Assembly (NCBI GenBank): GCA_964469055.1
Contig: CAYXXN010000134.1
Location: 1-7,525 of the forward strand
Origin: CAYXXN01 sp964469055
GTDB taxonomy: Bacteria; Acidobacteriota; Thermoanaerobaculia; Multivoradales; JAHEKO01
Direction of reading: 5' to 3'
DNA length: 7,525 nt
Shown: positions 4,815-7,525 of the stretch, one piece after another
Layout of the letters: the number at the start of each line of letters is the position of its first letter
Numbering within the stretch: the first letter of the stretch is position 1
Notes under the pieces: model-generated
Databases searched by the model: none
Told to the model about the DNA's origin: nothing
The model's input: the letters and a program-made list of their open reading frames with translations, nothing else
Made by a program: the position numbers and the translations under genes

Positions 4815-7508
4815 TCAGCGAGCCCGCGCCGCCCGCTCGACCTCCCGGGTCCAGTTGACCACCACGGTCAGCTCCTTGGCCACGACGTCCTGGTCCTTGT
4901 CCTCGATCATGAGGAAGCGCTGGCCGTCCGCGGTGACGTCGTAGTTCGTCGATCCGAGCCCGGGGCCGCAGCACGAGGCATCCAGTCCAACGAAGTAGTG
5001 CCCTTCCCAGAGCACCTCGGGCTTCCCCGCCCTGAGCCCGCCCGCCAGCCGGACCGGGCAAGCCATCATCTTGTCGCCGTTGCGGTAGAAGAGTTCGTCG
5101 CCCGTGCGCGCCCAGAGCGCGTCCCTTCCGCCCTCGGTCGAGATCTGGATCTTGGGGCCCGGGCCGGGCCAGGGCTGCACGTAGATCTCGGGCCGGCCCG
5201 ATTCGTTCGAGCCGTAGGCGACCCAGCGTCCGTCGGGGGAGAACCTGGGTGCGGCCTCCGCGAAGCGGCTCTTGGCGAGCGGGCGCGGCGTGCGGTCCCC
5301 TTCGAGGGGGAGGACGTAGACGTCGGGGGCGGTCTCGGGGTCGTTCGCCGTCGTGAAGGCGAGGGCCTTGCCGTCGGGCGACCAGGAGGCGCCCGTCTGC
5401 CACTGTCCGATCTCGGTCAGCCGTTCCTCTGGACCGCTCCGGTCGGCGGGCATCCACCACATGCTCATGCTGCCGGTCCGCATCGAGCGGAAGGTCAGCC
5501 GGTCGCCCCGAGGCGTCCAGAAGGGCCAGTGGCTCAGCCCGTCGAAGGTCACCTTCGTGAACACGCCGCGGGCGAAGTCGTAGGTGAAGAGGTCGTGCGT
5601 CGGTCCCTCCACTTCGATCGCCAGCTGCTGCCCGTCCGGCGAAAGACGGGGGTGAAGGTAGCTGCGGCGAGGCAGGTCCAGAGGCTCCGCCTTCCCGGTT
5701 CGATCCACCCAGACGAGGAGGCGCTCGTTGCCCTCGACCGGGCCTGCGGCGTAGACGAGCGTCCCGTCGCCGCCGATCGCGAACTCGGCGCTCCCGGTGT
5801 TAGCGCTCATCAGGACGCCGTCCTGCACGCGGAATGGCTGGCCCGTCACTTCCAGACGGGCGAGATCGAAGGGGACGGCGAAGAGAGACCCCTTGCGGGC
5901 GTAGACGAGGTGGCCGGAGGGCGAGTAGCGCGGGTTCATGCCGCCCTCGACGAGAATCTTCTTCTGGCCGGTGGCGAGGTCGAAAAGACCGATCCGCGCG
6001 TCATCGTGGCTCTCGATGTCATCGATGGAGATGGTGAAGAGCACGGCCTTGCCGCCGGGGAGGAACGCCGGACTGCGGTAGTAACGCTCCCCCCGGGAGT
6101 GGTCCAGCTTCAGAAGCAGCTCCGGCCGCCCGCCGGAGGCCGGCACCCGATAGAGATCGAGCCAGGCGTAGACGATCGTGTCGTCGGCTCCCCAGGTGGC
6201 GCCGAAGTGGTCGAAATTCTCGGCGATCTTCAGGGGGGCGCCGCCGGCGAGCGCGACTTTCTTCAGAGAATTGTTCTCGAGGTCCGTGAAGGCGAGCCAC
6301 TGGCCGTCCGGCGAGAAGAAGGGGTAGACGCCCTCTTCCGTCCCCTCGACCGGCTTGGCCTCGAGCTGATCGAGTCGCCGCTGCATCAACGGGTCCCAAC
6401 CGAAAACGATCTGCGTGCCGTCCGGTGAGATCGCCGTCAGCGGCGCCCAGTCCGTGGCGTAGGGTTGATCTTCGCGCAGCGCCACAGCGAATCGCGCGGT
6501 GGCTGGTGCCAGGGGCTCTTGGCGCCGCGGGGCGCGCGCGATCGTCCAGGTCGCAACGGCTCCCAGGAGGAGCCCGGCGCCGACGGCCGCAGCCAGCGGC
6601 GGCCACAGTTTCCGGGGCACGGCCTCGGTGAGGGTGCCCTCGATTGCGCCGCGTCCCGCCAGTGCATCTTCGAGCTCGATGCGAGCGTCGCCGATGTCTC
6701 GGAGCCGCCTTTGTGGGTTTTTCTCGAGGCACCTGCGGAGAAGGCGCCGGATATTCGCCGGCGTCGAGGAGGGCAGCGCCTGCCAGTCCGGCTCACGCTC
6801 CAGGACGCCCGCCAGGACCTCCGTGACCGAGCCGCCACCGAACGGCCGCTGGCGCGCCAGCGCCTCGTAGAGGACACAGCCGAAGGACCAGATGTCGGTG
6901 CGGGTGTCCAGCACCTTGCCGCACGCCTGCTCCGGCGACATGTAGGCAGCCGTTCCGAGCACGAGGCCGACGTGCGTCGCCCCGAGCGTCACCGTCGGCG
7001 AGTGCGCCATCTCGGTCTCGGTCGAAGACGCGGAAGCGGTATCGAGCGCTTTCGCCAGCCCGAAGTCGAGCACCTTGACTCGGCCTTCGTCGGTGATCTT
7101 GACGTTGGCCGGCTTGAGGTCCCGGTGGATGACCCCCTTCTGGTGCGCGGCCTCGAGGGCATCGGCGATCTGCTTGCACTGGGAGAGCGCCTCTTCTACG
7201 GAGAGGGCGGAGCCCGCCAGGCACTCGGCCAGCGTTCGACCCGGCACATACTCGAGCACCAAGAAGAGGACGCCGTCGCTCTCCTCGAGACCGTGGATCG
7301 CGGCGATGTTGGGATGATTGAGCGAGGCGAGCACGCGCGCCTCGCGCCGGAAGCGCGCCAGCCCGTCGGCGTCTTTCTCCAGCTCGCCACGCAGAAACTT
7401 GATGGCGACCGTGCGACCGAGCTTGGTGTCGGTGGCCTTGTAGACCACTCCCATGCCACCTGCGCCCAGCTCGGACTCGATCCGGTAGTTGCCCAGGGGC
7501 CCTTCCAT
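4815..7508 (-). CDS. Membrane Ser/Thr protein kinase with TolB/PD40 propeller repeats
   Basis: An 897-residue eukaryotic-like (PknB-type) kinase expected to phosphorylate Ser/Thr on cytoplasmic proteins in response to a signal. The N-terminal kinase domain (about 8-283) has every catalytic element: glycine loop GAGGMG (15-20), VAIK with Lys37, helix-C Glu56, HRDLKPAN (128-135) with Asp130 and Asn135, DFG (148-150), SPE (191-193) and DIWSFG with Asp205. It should therefore be active. The DFG-to-SPE segment carries ten Ser/Thr between 157 and 178, likely autophosphorylation sites. A single hydrophobic helix lies at about 302-324. The remaining 570 residues hold about twelve units of the SPDG-x-x-hydrophobic-A/V-F/Y type, near 361, 399, 441, 484, 529, 580, 623, 665, 710, 757, 801 and 860, as in TolB-like beta-propellers. 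The ATG at 7508 is preceded by GGAGAGG. It converges on the glycan operon, so it is a separate transcript. Signal and targets are unknown. Confidence 0.95.
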   Translation of the reverse strand: MEGPLGNYRIESELGAGGMGVVYKATDTKLGRTVAIKFLRGELEKDADGLARFRREARVLASLNHPNIAAIHGLEESDGVLFLVLEYVPGRTLAECLAGSALSVEEALSQCKQIADALEAAHQKGVIHRDLKPANVKITDEGRVKVLDFGLAKALDTASASSTETEMAHSPTVTLGATHVGLVLGTAAYMSPEQACGKVLDTRTDIWSFGCVLYEALARQRPFGGGSVTEVLAGVLEREPDWQALPSSTPANIRRLLRRCLEKNPQRRLRDIGDARIELEDALAGRGAIEGTLTEAVPRKLWPPLAAAVGAGLLLGAVATWTIARAPRRQEPLAPATARFAVALREDQPYATDWAPLTAISPDGTQIVFGWDPLMQRRLDQLEAKPVEGTEEGVYPFFSPDGQWLAFTDLENNSLKKVALAGGAPLKIAENFDHFGATWGADDTIVYAWLDLYRVPASGGRPELLLKLDHSRGERYYRSPAFLPGGKAVLFTISIDDIESHDDARIGLFDLATGQKKILVEGGMNPRYSPSGHLVYARKGSLFAVPFDLARLEVTGQPFRVQDGVLMSANTGSAEFAIGGDGTLVYAAGPVEGNERLLVWVDRTGKAEPLDLPRRSYLHPRLSPDGQQLAIEVEGPTHDLFTYDFARGVFTKVTFDGLSHWPFWTPRGDRLTFRSMRTGSMSMWWMPADRSGPEERLTEIGQWQTGASWSPDGKALAFTTANDPETAPDVYVLPLEGDRTPRPLAKSRFAEAAPRFSPDGRWVAYGSNESGRPEIYVQPWPGPGPKIQISTEGGRDALWARTGDELFYRNGDKMMACPVRLAGGLRAGKPEVLWEGHYFVGLDASCCGPGLGSTNYDVTADGQRFLMIEDKDQDVVAKELTVVVNWTREVERAARAR

Positions 7509-7512
7509 GACA

Positions 7513-7519
7513 CCTCTCC
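7513..7519 (-). promoter_or_regulatory. Ribosome-binding site of the kinase gene
   Basis: On the minus strand GGAGAGG ends four bases before the ATG at 7508. It supports this start over an overlapping out-of-frame ATG at 7513. The promoter would lie right of the window. Confidence 0.65.
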
Positions 7520-7525
7520 GCGTGA

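Noticed and set aside
4998..6428. A 476-residue plus-strand open frame opposite the kinase gene
   Set aside because: Antisense to the PD40 region, with no recognisable domain and a composition mirroring its repeats; the minus-strand kinase fully explains this DNA.

Overview
The window is about 70% GC bacterial DNA packed with coding sequence. It looks like part of a surface-polysaccharide (O-antigen, capsule or exopolysaccharide) locus next to a large membrane-anchored serine/threonine kinase. High GC together with a PknB-type kinase fused to TolB/PD40 propeller repeats, ending in a segment like VVVNWTREV, is a combination I associate with Acidobacteriota. That assignment is an inference, and no rRNA or marker gene is present to confirm it.

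Layout. Positions 1-1064 (+) hold the 3' part of a family GT4 (GT-B fold) glycosyltransferase whose start lies left of the window. Positions 1087-2229 (+) hold a second GT4 enzyme of the same MtfB-like type, starting at GTG. Positions 2226-3314 (+) hold a third GT4 enzyme of the WbaZ-like type. Its start seems to be a CTG overlapping the previous stop codon, because the first ATG at 2274 would remove the conserved N-terminus. Positions 3327-4757 (+) hold a WcaJ-like polyprenyl-phosphate glycosylphosphotransferase starting at TTG after a GGAGG ribosome-binding site. These four genes are separated by 22, -4 and 12 bases, so they very probably form one operon. After a 57-base convergent gap, positions 4815-7508 (-) hold an 897-residue Ser/Thr kinase with one membrane segment and about twelve PD40-like units. 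Its ATG and ribosome-binding site lie just inside the right edge. Apart from the 57-base gap there is almost no noncoding sequence.

How the genes work together (inference from families). The WcaJ-like enzyme would load the first sugar-1-phosphate onto undecaprenyl phosphate at the inner membrane. The three GT4 enzymes would then add sugars in sequence on the cytoplasmic side. Flippase, polymerase or ABC export genes are not in the window and should lie to the left. The kinase is convergently transcribed, so it is not in the operon, and nothing in the sequence proves a link to the glycan pathway.

The most notable points are the probable CTG start of the third glycosyltransferase, a candidate sigma70-type promoter (perfect TTGACA) inside the end of that gene and upstream of the initiating transferase, and the kinase's long double-propeller-like sensor region. 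I did not see a clearly new biological system here.
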